Part shown: piece after piece, positions 53,887 to 62,902 of the stretch | Layout: every line of letters begins with the position of its first letter | How positions within the stretch are numbered: position 1 is the first letter of the stretch | NCBI RefSeq assembly: GCF_025869515.1 | Contig: NZ_JAOZVR010000058.1 | Span: forward strand, 1-64,000 | From: Ferrovibrio sp. | GTDB taxonomy: Bacteria > Pseudomonadota > Alphaproteobacteria > Ferrovibrionales > Ferrovibrionaceae | Length of the DNA: 64,000 bases | Direction: 5' to 3' | Notes under the pieces: model-generated | Told to the model about the DNA's origin: nothing | Seen by the model: only the letters and a program-made list of their open reading frames with translations | Databases searched by the model: none | Translations under genes and position numbers: made by a program

Positions 53887-53890
53887 CGCA

Positions 53891-53909
53891 GGACGGCCAA
53901 AGGCCGTCC
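53891..53909. terminator. probable bidirectional terminator
   Basis: GGACGGCC (53891-53898) pairs perfectly with GGCCGTCC (53902-53909) around a three-base AAA loop, between the convergent stops of the DUF2336 and kinase genes. A GGTTTTAAGG stretch follows on the plus strand at some distance. No strong U tract adjoins the stem. Confidence 0.55.
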
Positions 53910-53924
53910 GTCTGCACTGCGGTT

Positions 53925-55682
53925 TTAAGGCGAAATGCCGGTCCGTGCGGCCGGGAAGGACACCGTGATCCTGGTGCCCTTGCCGATCGCGCTGTCGATG
54001 GCGATGCTGCCCTGATGGGCACGCACGAAGGCCTGCACCAGCGACAGGCCGAGGCCGACGCCGCCGTATTTGCGGCTGAGCTGGCTGTCGGCCTGCTCGA
54101 AGGCATCGAAAATGCGCGACTGGTCTTCCGGCGCGATGCCGATACCGCGATCCGTCACGCAGAGCAGGATTTCGTTGCTGGCCGGATCGTGGCTGGCGCT
54201 GGCTTCGACGGGAATGCCGGTCGGCGAGAATTTCAGCGCGTTGCCGATCAGGTTGATCATGACCTGGCGTACCAGGCGCGCATCGGCATGCAGCGGCGGC
54301 AGCGTGTCCGGCACCGACACATTCACCGCATCGGCATTGCGGCCGTAATGCGATGCCGCCAGCCGGGCGCAGATCGGCAGTTCCTCGTCCAGCATCACCG
54401 GCTGTTCGTGCAGCACGATCTGGTTGGCCTCGATACGGGCGAGGTCCAGGATATCGTCGATCACCGACAGCAGGTGCCGCGCGCTGCCGTTGATGTCGCG
54501 CAGATACTCGTCGTATTTCACCCAGTCGGGGCCGAACATCTTCTGCTGCACGATGTCGGAAAAGCCGATGATGGCGTTCAGCGGCGTGCGCAGTTCGTGG
54601 CTCATATTGGCCAGGAAGATCGATTTCGCCTGGCTGGCTCGCAGGGCGGCATCGCGCGCCTTGCTCACTTCGCGGAACAGCTCTTCCAGGCGGGCATTCT
54701 GGCTCTGCAGCTTGGCGCTCGCCTGCTGCTGCTCGGTGATGTCGATCACGATCAGCGCGCGGTCGCCCTGCGGCGTGGCGCGGCGGCCGACCTGGATCCA
54801 GCGGCCGCCGGGCAGCTGCAGCACGCCGCCGGCGATCTCGCTGGTCAGCAGCGCGTCGGGCAGGCCGGCGCGGCGCAGCAGGCTGTTGAGATCGGCGCCG
54901 CGCACGAACAGGCCCTCGTCCAGGCCGAGCAACGCCGGCAGCCGGCGGTTCCACAGCTGCAGCCGGTTTGCCGCATCCAGGAAGGCGAAGGCTTCCGTGC
55001 TCTCGGCAATGTCGAGCAGCTCGCCCTGGGCGGCGCGGATGCGGGCATAGAGCGTGGTATTCTCCTCGTGCAGGCGGCGGTTGCGCAGGATCACGCCGTT
55101 CACGATGCGGTTGGTCAGCATCATCGCCGCGGTATACAGCGCCGACATCACCGCCATCGCCAGGCCGATCACGGTGCCCTGCGACAGGAAGAAGGCGATG
55201 TAGGGCAGCGCGATCAGCAGCATGTAGGTGACGGCCGCTTTGGGCACCACCGCCAGCGTCGCCGCCGAGCCCGCGATCATGCCGGCGGCAACCATGATCA
55301 CCAGCATCTGATGCGCGGCATCGAGATGCGGCAGGAACAGGGCGGCTGCGCCCCAGGCGGCGCCCGAGAAGGCGGCGCCCCAGATATCGAAGGCGCGCAG
55401 GCGGGCCGAGCGCTGCTCATTGCGCTGGACCCGGCGGTTATGACTGACCCAGCGATACAGCATGTAGCTCAGGCCGGCGGCATGCAGCAGCCACCAGCTC
55501 AGCAGCCAGTTCAGCGGCACCTGGCCCACCAGCAGCAGGGCGACGGCACTGACATTGGCCAGCGTGACGGCGGCGTTGATCGGCACCACCTGGCGGAAGC
55601 TGTTCAGCGCAGGGTTCCGCCGCGGCGCTGCGACGGATGCGGCATCGGTGGGGCGGGGTGTGGTTTCGCTGGCGTCGGACAT
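53925..55682 (-). CDS. membrane PAS sensor histidine kinase
   Basis: A 585-residue hybrid-free kinase. Six to seven membrane segments occupy residues about 35-185. A coiled-coil and a PAS-like segment (FAFLDAANRLQLWNRRLPALLG) follow near 235-330. The dimerisation domain has the H-box FLANMSHELRTPLNAIIGFSD near 365 with the phospho-His. The ATPase domain has N-box LIGNALKFSP near 485, DRGIGIAPED near 515 and GGVGLGLSLVQ near 550. It resembles PleC/DivJ-type kinases of alphaproteobacteria. No partner regulator is adjacent. It converges on the DUF2336 gene. Confidence 0.93.
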   Translation of the reverse strand: MSDASETTPRPTDAASVAAPRRNPALNSFRQVVPINAAVTLANVSAVALLLVGQVPLNWLLSWWLLHAAGLSYMLYRWVSHNRRVQRNEQRSARLRAFDIWGAAFSGAAWGAAALFLPHLDAAHQMLVIMVAAGMIAGSAATLAVVPKAAVTYMLLIALPYIAFFLSQGTVIGLAMAVMSALYTAAMMLTNRIVNGVILRNRRLHEENTTLYARIRAAQGELLDIAESTEAFAFLDAANRLQLWNRRLPALLGLDEGLFVRGADLNSLLRRAGLPDALLTSEIAGGVLQLPGGRWIQVGRRATPQGDRALIVIDITEQQQASAKLQSQNARLEELFREVSKARDAALRASQAKSIFLANMSHELRTPLNAIIGFSDIVQQKMFGPDWVKYDEYLRDINGSARHLLSVIDDILDLARIEANQIVLHEQPVMLDEELPICARLAASHYGRNADAVNVSVPDTLPPLHADARLVRQVMINLIGNALKFSPTGIPVEASASHDPASNEILLCVTDRGIGIAPEDQSRIFDAFEQADSQLSRKYGGVGLGLSLVQAFVRAHQGSIAIDSAIGKGTRITVSFPAARTGISP

Positions 55683-55759
55683 CTGGCCTCGGCTTCACTC
55701 AACCGGAATTGCGGCGGCGCCGCAACCGCCCAGATGCGCTACGGGGGTCGCGACCGGGT

Positions 55760-56977
55760 TCACCAGCCGTTGACGCGATCCCATTCGGCGACGATCTCAG
55801 GCCCGCCCCCCGGCTGCCCGCTGTTCCGGGCGGGGTCGATCACAAAATAGCGATCATACATCGCGCCGGTCATGCAGACGTGGTTGGGCAGCACGCGCAG
55901 CCGGCTGCCCGGGGCATGGCCGGCAAAATCCACCGGTTCCGCCTGCTTTCCGTCAGGAGTCAGGGGACCGCCGACCAGGCCATGCTCCTGATGCACGTCG
56001 TACACGCTCAGGCCCGGCAGCGGCAGGGCATCGCCGGGGCGGCAGACCCGGCCGTATCCGGTGCCCGGCGCATGCTTGTTGGCGCCGGTATCCTTCGACA
56101 GGGCAAGGCCGCCGGCATCGATCAGGAAATGATTGCGGCCCGGATGATGTGCCACCACGGCGGCCAGCACCGAGACGGCGACATCTTCCATGCGGCAGGT
56201 GCCCAGTGCGGCCTGGAACAGGTCGAAGAACACGTAATTGCCCGGGCGCATTTCGGTCACGCCGTCCAGGCTCTTGGCAAACAACGCCGTCGGCGTCGAT
56301 CCGACCGAGACGATATCGCAGGCAAAGCCCGCCGCGCGCAGGCGCGTCGCGGCCGTCACCGCCGCCAGCCGTTCCTCCTCGGCGATGCGCTCGATCTCGG
56401 CGATGCCGGTGGCATTGTAGGAATGCCCGGCATGGGTCAGCACACCGGCCAGGCGGCTGCCCGGCTGTGCCGGGTCGCCGGCCAGTATCCCGGCCAGCGG
56501 CAGCAGGAGGTCGGAGTCCGGCGGGATGCCGGCGCGGCCCAGTCCGCAGTCGATCTTGATCAGGACGCGGAAAGCCACGCCGAGTTCGCGGCCCTTGTCG
56601 GCGATCGCCTGCGCCACGGCCGGATGGTCGGTGATGATCTTGAGATCAACGCTCGCCGGATCGCCGCCGGCGCGCATCAGGGCGGCGACCTGGTCCAGCT
56701 TCTGCGGTCCGATCGGCACTGCATAGGTGATGTCGCGGAAGCCGTGACGGGCGAAATACGCTGCCTCGGCAAGCGTCGACACCGTGACCGGGCCTTTCGT
56801 GCCGTTATGCGCCAGCTCCGCCACCCTGGCCGACTTCGCCGTTTTCAGATGCGGCCGCAGCTGCACCTTCAGCGCCTGCGCCCGCGCCTGCATGCGGGCG
56901 ACGTTGCGCAGCAGCCGGCTGCGGTCGAGGATCAGCGACGGGGTCGGGAGCTCCGTCAGATCGTGAAATGCCTTCAT
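55760..56977 (-). CDS. D-threonine aldolase / D-serine dehydratase-like PLP enzyme
   Basis: A 405-residue enzyme with an alanine-racemase-type TIM barrel and a C-terminal D-serine-dehydratase-like domain. The PLP lysine is in LRPHLKTAKSARVAEL near residue 45, other cofactor contacts are in GVLTHAGHSYNATG near 185 and SVGSTPTALFAKS near 240, and the C-terminal metal ligands are in VLPNHVCMTGAMYDRYFV near 370 (His and Cys). ATG 56977 has GGAGA upstream. Substrate is a D-amino acid or a 3-hydroxy-D-amino acid. It follows the OGT-like gene by 25 bases. Confidence 0.9.
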   Translation of the reverse strand: MKAFHDLTELPTPSLILDRSRLLRNVARMQARAQALKVQLRPHLKTAKSARVAELAHNGTKGPVTVSTLAEAAYFARHGFRDITYAVPIGPQKLDQVAALMRAGGDPASVDLKIITDHPAVAQAIADKGRELGVAFRVLIKIDCGLGRAGIPPDSDLLLPLAGILAGDPAQPGSRLAGVLTHAGHSYNATGIAEIERIAEEERLAAVTAATRLRAAGFACDIVSVGSTPTALFAKSLDGVTEMRPGNYVFFDLFQAALGTCRMEDVAVSVLAAVVAHHPGRNHFLIDAGGLALSKDTGANKHAPGTGYGRVCRPGDALPLPGLSVYDVHQEHGLVGGPLTPDGKQAEPVDFAGHAPGSRLRVLPNHVCMTGAMYDRYFVIDPARNSGQPGGGPEIVAEWDRVNGW

Positions 56978-57002
56978 TGCAACTCTCCAGTCTGCATCGG
57001 TG

Positions 57003-58892
57003 TTACGCCGGATCGATCGCAACAGGGCCCGGCGGCAGGTCGCCGGCCCGGCGGTCCCACATCGCCCGGTAGGCGGCTTCGATATGGCGGGTGAAGCGCG
57101 GCGTGTCGAACAGCGGGCAGGTGCTGCGGTTGAGCGCCAGCCTTTCCCGGATGCCGTTCAGCTTTGCCGGGCTGGTCGCCAGTTCCAGGGCCAGCGCCTC
57201 GTAATCGGCAGAGCTCGTCGTCACCATGTCCGGCAGCCCGGCCGCGTGCAACAGGCTGGCGGCGACACGGCCGGCAAAGGTGTTGCCCAGCCGGGTCAGC
57301 ACCGGCAGGCCGGCCCACAGGGCGTCGCTGGCCGTGGTATGCGCATTGTAGTGGAAGGTGTCCAGGAACAGGTCGGCCAGCCGGTGCCGCGCCAGATGCT
57401 CGGGCGAGTCCATCCGTCTGGCGAAGACCAGCCGTGCCGGGGCGATGCCGCGCGTTTCGGCTTCCCGGCGCAGCATGCCGGACACGCCGTCGCTGCTCTC
57501 CAGCAGCCACAGAACGCTGCCGGGCACCCTGTCCAGCAGGCGCATCCAGATGTCGAAGACATCGGGCGTCAGCTTGTAGTTGTTGTTGAAGCAGCAGAAC
57601 ACGAAACCGTCCTGCGGCAGGCCGGCATCCGCGCGGCTGAACGGACGCGGCGAGATGTCGCGCCGGTTGTCGGTCACCTGGTAGGAATGCGGCAGGCGCA
57701 CCACCGCTTCCGTGTAATGCGGCGCATGCTCCGGTGGGATGACGATGGGATCGGCGATCACATAATCGATGAAGTCGGCCCCCATGGTGCCGGGATACCC
57801 CAGGTAGCTGGCCTGTATCGGCGCCATGCGGCTGGCGAAGATCTTCGTCCGCTCGTTCTGCGTATAGCCTTTCAGGTCGATGGCGATGTCGATCTGCAGG
57901 CGCCGGGCGAGGTCGACGATCTCCGCATCGGTTTTCGCCTGCACATCGAGGAAATGCTCCATCCCGGCCTCCAGCCGCCGGCGCATCTCGTCGCCGGACG
58001 GCGGCCCGAAGGAAAAGCCGAAAATCTCGAAGCGGCTGCGGTCGTGATGTTCGAACAGTCCCGCCATCAGATAGGCGGTCGCATGCCGGTAAAAATCGGC
58101 CGAGAAATAGCCGATGCGAATCCGTTCGCCGCGGCGCGGCGCGGGAAAGGCGACAGTCTCGGACGGGTATTTGTCCCTGCTGTAGAATTCCGCGCATTGC
58201 TTCTGCAGCGCCGGGGTGGACGGCAGGCCCAGAAACGCGAAGGGCAGCGCGGCGACGCGCCCGGCCGCCACATTGCCGGTGATGGTCGCGCAGTCCTCGT
58301 CGAAGCTGGACCAGTCGCACAGCGCCATCTTGGCCTGGAAGCGGATGCTGTGCGCATAGGGCAGGGTCGGCTTCAGCGCGATGGCGCGGTCGATCTTCGG
58401 AATCGCCTCCGCCGGCCGGCTGAAGCGGTTGAGCACGATGGCCTGGTTGCCGAGCGCCTCGGGGAAATCCGGCTTCAGCGCGGTCGCCTTCTCATAGGCC
58501 GCCAGCGCCTCGTCGTAATGGCGCAGCGCCGTATGGACATTGCCGCAGTTGCACCAGGCCTCGGCATAGTCGGGCCTGGCCGCCAGCGCGCGCCGATAGG
58601 CCGCCAGCGCGCCGGCCAGGTCTTTGTCATATTCCCGGCAGCGGCCCAGATTGAGCCAGGCCTCGGCATTGTCCGGATCGGCCGCGGTCGCCTGCTCGGC
58701 CCAGCCCCTGGCCTCGGCATATCTGTCCTGCGCGATCAGCGCGGCGGCCAGGTTGCTCATCACCGACGGCCGCCCGGGAACCAGCCGGTGGGCCGAGCGC
58801 AGGCAGGTTTCCGCGCCGGCATAATCTTCTTTCAGCAACAGCTGCGCCGCCTGCAGGAACATTGCCCTGGCGGTTTCCAGATTATTGTTCAC
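57003..58892 (-). CDS. TPR O-GlcNAc-transferase-like (GT41, SPINDLY-type) protein
   Basis: A protein of about 629 residues. Residues about 10-185 hold four to five TPR units (pattern AEAWLNLGRCREYDKDLAGALAAYRRAL and similar, e.g. AEAWCNCGNVHTALRHYDEAL). The GT41 catalytic part starts near 240 with IRIGYFSADFYRHATAYL (His of the base motif in DFYRHA) and has ASYLGYPGTMGADFIDYVIAD near 350 (read in parts), FNNNYKLTPDVFDIW near 425, DLFLDTFHYNAHTTASDALW near 505. It should glycosylate proteins, possibly flagellin or surface proteins. GTG 58892 is the preferred start; GTG 58943 is possible. Confidence 0.9.
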   Translation of the reverse strand: MNNNLETARAMFLQAAQLLLKEDYAGAETCLRSAHRLVPGRPSVMSNLAAALIAQDRYAEARGWAEQATAADPDNAEAWLNLGRCREYDKDLAGALAAYRRALAARPDYAEAWCNCGNVHTALRHYDEALAAYEKATALKPDFPEALGNQAIVLNRFSRPAEAIPKIDRAIALKPTLPYAHSIRFQAKMALCDWSSFDEDCATITGNVAAGRVAALPFAFLGLPSTPALQKQCAEFYSRDKYPSETVAFPAPRRGERIRIGYFSADFYRHATAYLMAGLFEHHDRSRFEIFGFSFGPPSGDEMRRRLEAGMEHFLDVQAKTDAEIVDLARRLQIDIAIDLKGYTQNERTKIFASRMAPIQASYLGYPGTMGADFIDYVIADPIVIPPEHAPHYTEAVVRLPHSYQVTDNRRDISPRPFSRADAGLPQDGFVFCCFNNNYKLTPDVFDIWMRLLDRVPGSVLWLLESSDGVSGMLRREAETRGIAPARLVFARRMDSPEHLARHRLADLFLDTFHYNAHTTASDALWAGLPVLTRLGNTFAGRVAASLLHAAGLPDMVTTSSADYEALALELATSPAKLNGIRERLALNRSTCPLFDTPRFTRHIEAAYRAMWDRRAGDLPPGPVAIDPA

Positions 58893-58964
58893 GCGCGACC
58901 GCTCTCCCCGCTGCAGCACAGGCCGCGTTATAACAGACGACACGAGTCATCCGGAAATACACTT

Positions 58965-59354
58965 TCACCTCGGCGCCAGCACCAGCTGCGTCTGCGTCAC
59001 GATGGCGGCCAGCCTGCCGTCGGCCCGGGTGATCCTGGTCTGCCACACCATGGTGGTCTTGCCGCGATGCAGCGGTGTGCATTCGGCAAAGGCGCTTTCG
59101 CCCGCCGGGATGGCGGCGAAGAAATTGGTCTTGCTCTCGATCGTGGTGGTGGAAAACCCCGCGGCCAGGTTGGCCACGGTGGCCACGGCGCCCAGCGTGT
59201 CGGCAAAAGCCATCACCGCGCCGCCATGCAGGATGGCCGGGCTGGTGCACAGTTCGGCCTTCACCGGCAGTTCCGCGGTCACCTTCTCCGGGCTGACCGA
59301 CAGGATTTTCAGGCCCATCAGGTCGGCGAAGGGCAGGGTGGGCAAGGTTGGCAT
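58965..59354 (-). CDS. PaaI-type hotdog thioesterase
   Basis: A 129-residue hotdog-fold protein. The family core SPAILHGGAVMAFADTLGAVA near residues 37-57 (read as HGGAVMAFADT) carries the HGG turn and the Asp used by PaaI-like acyl-CoA thioesterases, and IESKTNFFAAIPAGE follows near 72. It is upstream of the OGT-like gene on the same strand with a 72-base gap. The acyl group is unknown; aromatic or short-chain acyl-CoA is usual. Confidence 0.9.
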   Translation of the reverse strand: MPTLPTLPFADLMGLKILSVSPEKVTAELPVKAELCTSPAILHGGAVMAFADTLGAVATVANLAAGFSTTTIESKTNFFAAIPAGESAFAECTPLHRGKTTMVWQTRITRADGRLAAIVTQTQLVLAPR

Positions 59355-59425
59355 CGCATCCTCGGGGTGTTCTGATTGCCTGAAAGGGCGTATCGGGTTT
59401 TCAGCCCGGACAGATCCGTCCCGAC

Positions 59426-60049
59426 CTACGACGTTTCCTCGTCGGAGCGCATGCCACCAGGGTTATGCATCATCGGGGCGGGCATGGTGCCATTCGGCAC
59501 CATCGGCGTCATGGTTGTTTTCTCACCCATTATGCGGCCCTGGTTCATCGCCTCCACCTTGCGGCAATAAACGTGGTAGAGCACGGTCATGATCTCGCGA
59601 ACGGAGCCTTCACCGATGCGGTAAAATACCTGATGCGCCACGCGGCGCGTGAGGACGAGTTGGTCGCGTCTCAGGCGGCCCAAATGCAGCGAGAGCGTCG
59701 AAAGGTTCATCCCGACGAGCCCTGCCAACTCGGTCACGGACCGCTCATTTATGGAGAGATGGCACAGGATCATGATTCGATAGCGGTTCGCCAGTGTACG
59801 CAGCAATTCTGCCGCGGTATCGGCCCGCAGGGCGAGTTCCGCGATCTCTTCGGCCGAGATCGTCATTTCGCTGCCAGTGGCGCGGGCTGGCGCCTGATCC
59901 TGCGGCATGGCGCTCATGCCCATCGGGCCAGAGGTCATTGGGCCAGACGTCATTGGGCCAGGCATTCCCGGCATCATTGTCGCAGCCGGGCCGCTGTTTT
60001 GCCGCATTGGCTGCGACGGCTGCTTGCCCTTGTCGTTGTCATTGTCCAT
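59426..60049 (-). CDS. ArsR-type HTH regulator with Met/Pro-rich ends
   Basis: A 207-residue regulator. The winged helix is at about residues 72-160: AAELLRTLANRYRIMILCHL, VTELAGLVGMNLSTLSLHLGRLR (read as LVGMNLSTLSLHL), then VFYRIGEGSVREIMTVLYHVYC. It lacks the ArsR CVC metal site. Both ends are unusual: the N-terminal 60 residues contain MMPGMPGPM and a repeat (GPMTS)n, and the C-terminal 30 contain MTPMVPNGTMPAPMMHNPGGM in parts. The repeat is encoded by 15-bp DNA units at 59921-59962. It is downstream of an NMT1-type importer and may control it or sense a metal. Confidence 0.85.
   Translation of the reverse strand: MDNDNDKGKQPSQPMRQNSGPAATMMPGMPGPMTSGPMTSGPMGMSAMPQDQAPARATGSEMTISAEEIAELALRADTAAELLRTLANRYRIMILCHLSINERSVTELAGLVGMNLSTLSLHLGRLRRDQLVLTRRVAHQVFYRIGEGSVREIMTVLYHVYCRKVEAMNQGRIMGEKTTMTPMVPNGTMPAPMMHNPGGMRSDEETS
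59921..59962. repeat. 15-bp minisatellite inside the regulator gene
   Basis: Three units of the form CATYGGGCCAGASGT (59921-59935, 59936-59950, and a shortened 59951-59962) encode the GPMTS repeats. Slippage would add or delete five residues at a time without breaking the frame. Confidence 0.7.
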
Positions 60050-60163
60050 GGCGTGTACCCATGGGCCTCCTCAAAGCCCGCTTTTATTGCGCCGTTCCAG
60101 GCGTCTCGTGACCGCCGCAGATGACCATGGAAATTGTCATGGCCGACATCTAGGCGATTCTCC

Positions 60164-61054
60164 CTATCGTTGCATACCCCAGCGTATCACGGTTCGGTTC
60201 TCGACGGCGCGGAAAATCACGCTTTCCACGAAAAGTCCGATCAGGATCACAGTCATCAGACCAGCAAAGACATCCGCTGTCTCCAAGGCATTGCGGCGCT
60301 CGAAAATGAACCAGCCCAGGCCGCCCGCACCCGAGGAAACGCCGAAGACCAACTCGGCGGCGATTAAGGTGCGCCATGCAAAGGCCCAGCCGATCTTCAG
60401 GCCCGAAAGAATCGATGGCAAAGCGGCGGGAACGAGGATCAGGCAGACATAGCGCAACCCGCGCAGACCGTAATTCTGTCCGGCCATGCGCTGCGCGTCG
60501 GGGACGGAGCGGAAACCGACATGCGTGTTCAGCGCTACGGCCCAGAGCACCGAATGCACCACGACGAAGACGATGCTGCCAGTACCAAGGCCGAACCACA
60601 GCAGCGCTAGCGGCAGCAGAGCGATAGCGGGCAGCGGATTAAACATGGCGGTGAGCGTGGAAAGAATGTCCGCGCCAATGCGACTTCCGGCCGCAAGCCC
60701 TGTCAGGATCGCGGCTGCCAGCATGCCGGCGCCGTATCCCATCGCGAGGATGCGGAACGAAGTTGCCACCCGTTCGAGCAGAACGCCGTCCGCAATGGCA
60801 CGAAACAGGGCGATAGTGGTTTCGATAAAGGTGGGAAACAGCAATGTGTTGTTGATCACGCGCGCATTGATCTCCCAAAGCAGGGAGACGCAGGCGATGA
60901 CCAGCAGGCGTCTGGCCCATGACTGGTCGGCCAGGCGCAGTGCCAGCGGCAGTTTTTCCTGCACGGGCGCTCCGATCTCGGATGCCTGCAGGGGCTTGCG
61001 CAGGATTTCCGGGCGCGGCGTGGCGCGGCGCCCGGTGTAATAACTTTCACTCAT
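60164..61054 (-). CDS. ABC importer permease (SsuC/TauC/NitT type)
   Basis: A 296-residue inner-membrane permease with about six segments. After a charged N-terminal 50 residues the membrane part starts at LLVIACVSLLWEINARV. The EAA loop is seen as SVPDAQRMAGQNYGLRGLRYVCLILVPAALP near 185-215 (read in parts). The family imports sulfonates, nitrate, thiamine precursors or aromatic compounds. It overlaps the ATPase stop by eight bases. It is the last importer gene; the ArsR-type gene follows after 114 bases. Confidence 0.92.
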   Translation of the reverse strand: MSESYYTGRRATPRPEILRKPLQASEIGAPVQEKLPLALRLADQSWARRLLVIACVSLLWEINARVINNTLLFPTFIETTIALFRAIADGVLLERVATSFRILAMGYGAGMLAAAILTGLAAGSRIGADILSTLTAMFNPLPAIALLPLALLWFGLGTGSIVFVVVHSVLWAVALNTHVGFRSVPDAQRMAGQNYGLRGLRYVCLILVPAALPSILSGLKIGWAFAWRTLIAAELVFGVSSGAGGLGWFIFERRNALETADVFAGLMTVILIGLFVESVIFRAVENRTVIRWGMQR

Positions 61055-61901
61055 GTGTCACCTCCGCATCCGCAACTGCGGAGTCTGCAAACAGCATGGT
61101 ATGGATACGGCGATGCAGCGACTGGAAATCTGCGCCGCCCAAATGGCGATGATCAAAGGTCGATGCATCGAGTTCGGCCATCACCTGGCCGGGGTGCGGC
61201 GATAGTACGAGGATGCGGCTGCCCACTATGATGGCTTCCTCGATCGAATGGGTGACGAACAGGGTGGTGAAACCGATGTCGTCCCACAGGCCGAGTAGTT
61301 CTTCCTGCATCCGCCGCCGCGTCAGTGCATCAAGTGCGGCATATGGCTCGTCCATGAGCAGGATATCCGGCTTCATCGCCATGGCGCGCGCAATCGCCAC
61401 GCGCTGCTTCATGCCGCCGGAAAGCGTGTGGGGATAGGCGTCTGTCGCGCGCGCGAGGCCGACCTTCTCCACATACACGCGCGCGCGTTCATACGCTTCG
61501 GCGCGTTTCGCACGGCCCGCCGCGATAAGTGGAAAAGCCACATTGGCTAGCACCGTCTTCCAGGGCAGCAACTGGTCGAATTCCTGGAAAACCATCATAC
61601 GATCCGGTCCGGGCCGCAGCACCGGCTGTCCGCGCAACATGATCTTGCCTTCGGCAGGTTCGATGAAACCGCCGACAGCCTTCAGGAGAGTGGACTTGCC
61701 GCAGCCTGACGGCCCAAGCAGCACGAAGCGGTCGCCTTCCCGGACGTCGAAACTGACGCGCCATGTGGCGGTGACGATCTGTTCCGGTGTTTTGTAGCGC
61801 AACGTGACGTCGCGGACGTTAAGCAGCGCAGTCGCGTTCTGCGGTGCCTTTGCGGGGGGCTGCGGTGACGTGTCCATCAATAGAGCGCCAGACAACGTCA
61901 A
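61047..61901 (-). CDS. ABC importer ATP-binding protein (SsuB/TauB type)
   Basis: A 284-residue ATPase. Walker A is LGPSGCGKSTLLK near residue 60, the Q-loop FQEFDQLLPWKTV near 100, the signature LSGGMKQRVAIARA near 155, Walker B ILLMDEPYAALDA near 175 and the switch THSIEEAIIVG near 210. TTG 61901 overlaps the binding-protein stop as TTGA and follows GGAAAGG; ATG 61877 is the alternative. Typical of nitrate/sulfonate/bicarbonate importers. Confidence 0.93.
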   Translation of the reverse strand: MTLSGALLMDTSPQPPAKAPQNATALLNVRDVTLRYKTPEQIVTATWRVSFDVREGDRFVLLGPSGCGKSTLLKAVGGFIEPAEGKIMLRGQPVLRPGPDRMMVFQEFDQLLPWKTVLANVAFPLIAAGRAKRAEAYERARVYVEKVGLARATDAYPHTLSGGMKQRVAIARAMAMKPDILLMDEPYAALDALTRRRMQEELLGLWDDIGFTTLFVTHSIEEAIIVGSRILVLSPHPGQVMAELDASTFDHRHLGGADFQSLHRRIHTMLFADSAVADAEVTHE

Positions 61902-62902
61902 TTGCCTTTCCGATCGTGCATATTTTCCCAGAACAAATCCTTCCAGCTTGCAGGCATGGTCTTGATCTGGCCGCGCTTATGCATGAATTCCACGTATGGC
62001 ATGATCCCGGTTGGCGTCGACGTGAACTCGAAATATTTCGGGTCCCGGATCAGCGCTTCGATGTCTTCCACCGGCGTCTTGTCTCCGCTCGATTTCACGT
62101 AGATTTCCGCAGCTCGGCGCGGGTTGCTGCTGATCAGCGCCATGGCATCTTCGATCGCCAGCGCAACGGCCTTGAATACACGCGGATTTTCTTCCTTCCA
62201 GGTGCCCGTATTGTAGAGCACGCTGCCGGAATGCGCGCCGCCGAGCACGTCCTCCGACGACAGCACGCGGTGCACCTTGGGATTTTTCTGCTCCTGCCAG
62301 AGGAACGGCATGGAGGCGAAATGCGACGTGATTTCCGTGTGCCCGCCCAGCAGGGCCTGCAGGGCCTCGGGATGCGGCATCGAGATCGTCTGTTTGTCGA
62401 GGATATCCGCCTTGGCCGGGCCGAGGAATTTCTCGGCGGCCATCTGCAGCGTGAGGGCCTGAATCGATATTTTAACGGCCGGCAGTGCGATCTTGCCCTT
62501 GCCTACCAGGTCGGCCAGGGTCTTGACTGTGGGATCGATGGTATTCAAGTGCAGGGGCGTGTTGCCCATGGAGGCGATGGCTTTCACATTCTGCTTGCCG
62601 ATGGTTTTGTCCCACAGATTGATCATCGGCGGCACGCCGCCCGAAATGAAATCGACCTGGCCCGACAGCAGGGCGTCGATCATCGCGGGTCCACCATTCA
62701 GTTTGCGCAGCGTAGCAGTCACCGGGCCGACGCCGAGTTCCTCGCCGCGCTTTTTGATCAGCTGTTCGGAGGCGATCACGGTAATCGGCATGTAGCTCAG
62801 GCCGAAGCCTTCGGCAAAGCGCACTTCGCTGACTTCGGCGCACACGGCGCCAGAGGCAAGCACCAGCGCGGAGAATGCTGCGAAAAACGATTTCCTGATC
62901 AT
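61898..62902 (-). CDS. NMT1/THI5-type ABC substrate-binding protein
   Basis: A 334-residue periplasmic binding protein. A signal peptide ends near residue 22 (VCAE). The mature domain opens with EVRFAEGFGLSYMPITVIASEQL, has GGPAMIDALLSGQVDFISGGV near 70-90 and SMPHPEALQALLGGHTEI near 175, typical of sulfonate/pyrimidine/aromatic-acid binding proteins. Its ATG overlaps the stop of the HCCA-isomerase-like gene (ATGA). The linked enzyme hints at an aromatic ligand, which remains inference. Confidence 0.92.
   Translation of the reverse strand: MIRKSFFAAFSALVLASGAVCAEVSEVRFAEGFGLSYMPITVIASEQLIKKRGEELGVGPVTATLRKLNGGPAMIDALLSGQVDFISGGVPPMINLWDKTIGKQNVKAIASMGNTPLHLNTIDPTVKTLADLVGKGKIALPAVKISIQALTLQMAAEKFLGPAKADILDKQTISMPHPEALQALLGGHTEITSHFASMPFLWQEQKNPKVHRVLSSEDVLGGAHSGSVLYNTGTWKEENPRVFKAVALAIEDAMALISSNPRRAAEIYVKSSGDKTPVEDIEALIRDPKYFEFTSTPTGIMPYVEFMHKRGQIKTMPASWKDLFWENMHDRKGN

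Noticed and set aside
53808-55850. A 680-codon plus-strand frame opposite the histidine kinase
   Set aside because: The kinase carries intact H, N and G boxes; the opposite frame is Gln/His/Arg-rich noise.
57000-59375. A 791-codon plus-strand frame opposite the OGT-like gene
   Set aside because: It runs across two real minus-strand genes and has no recognisable domain.
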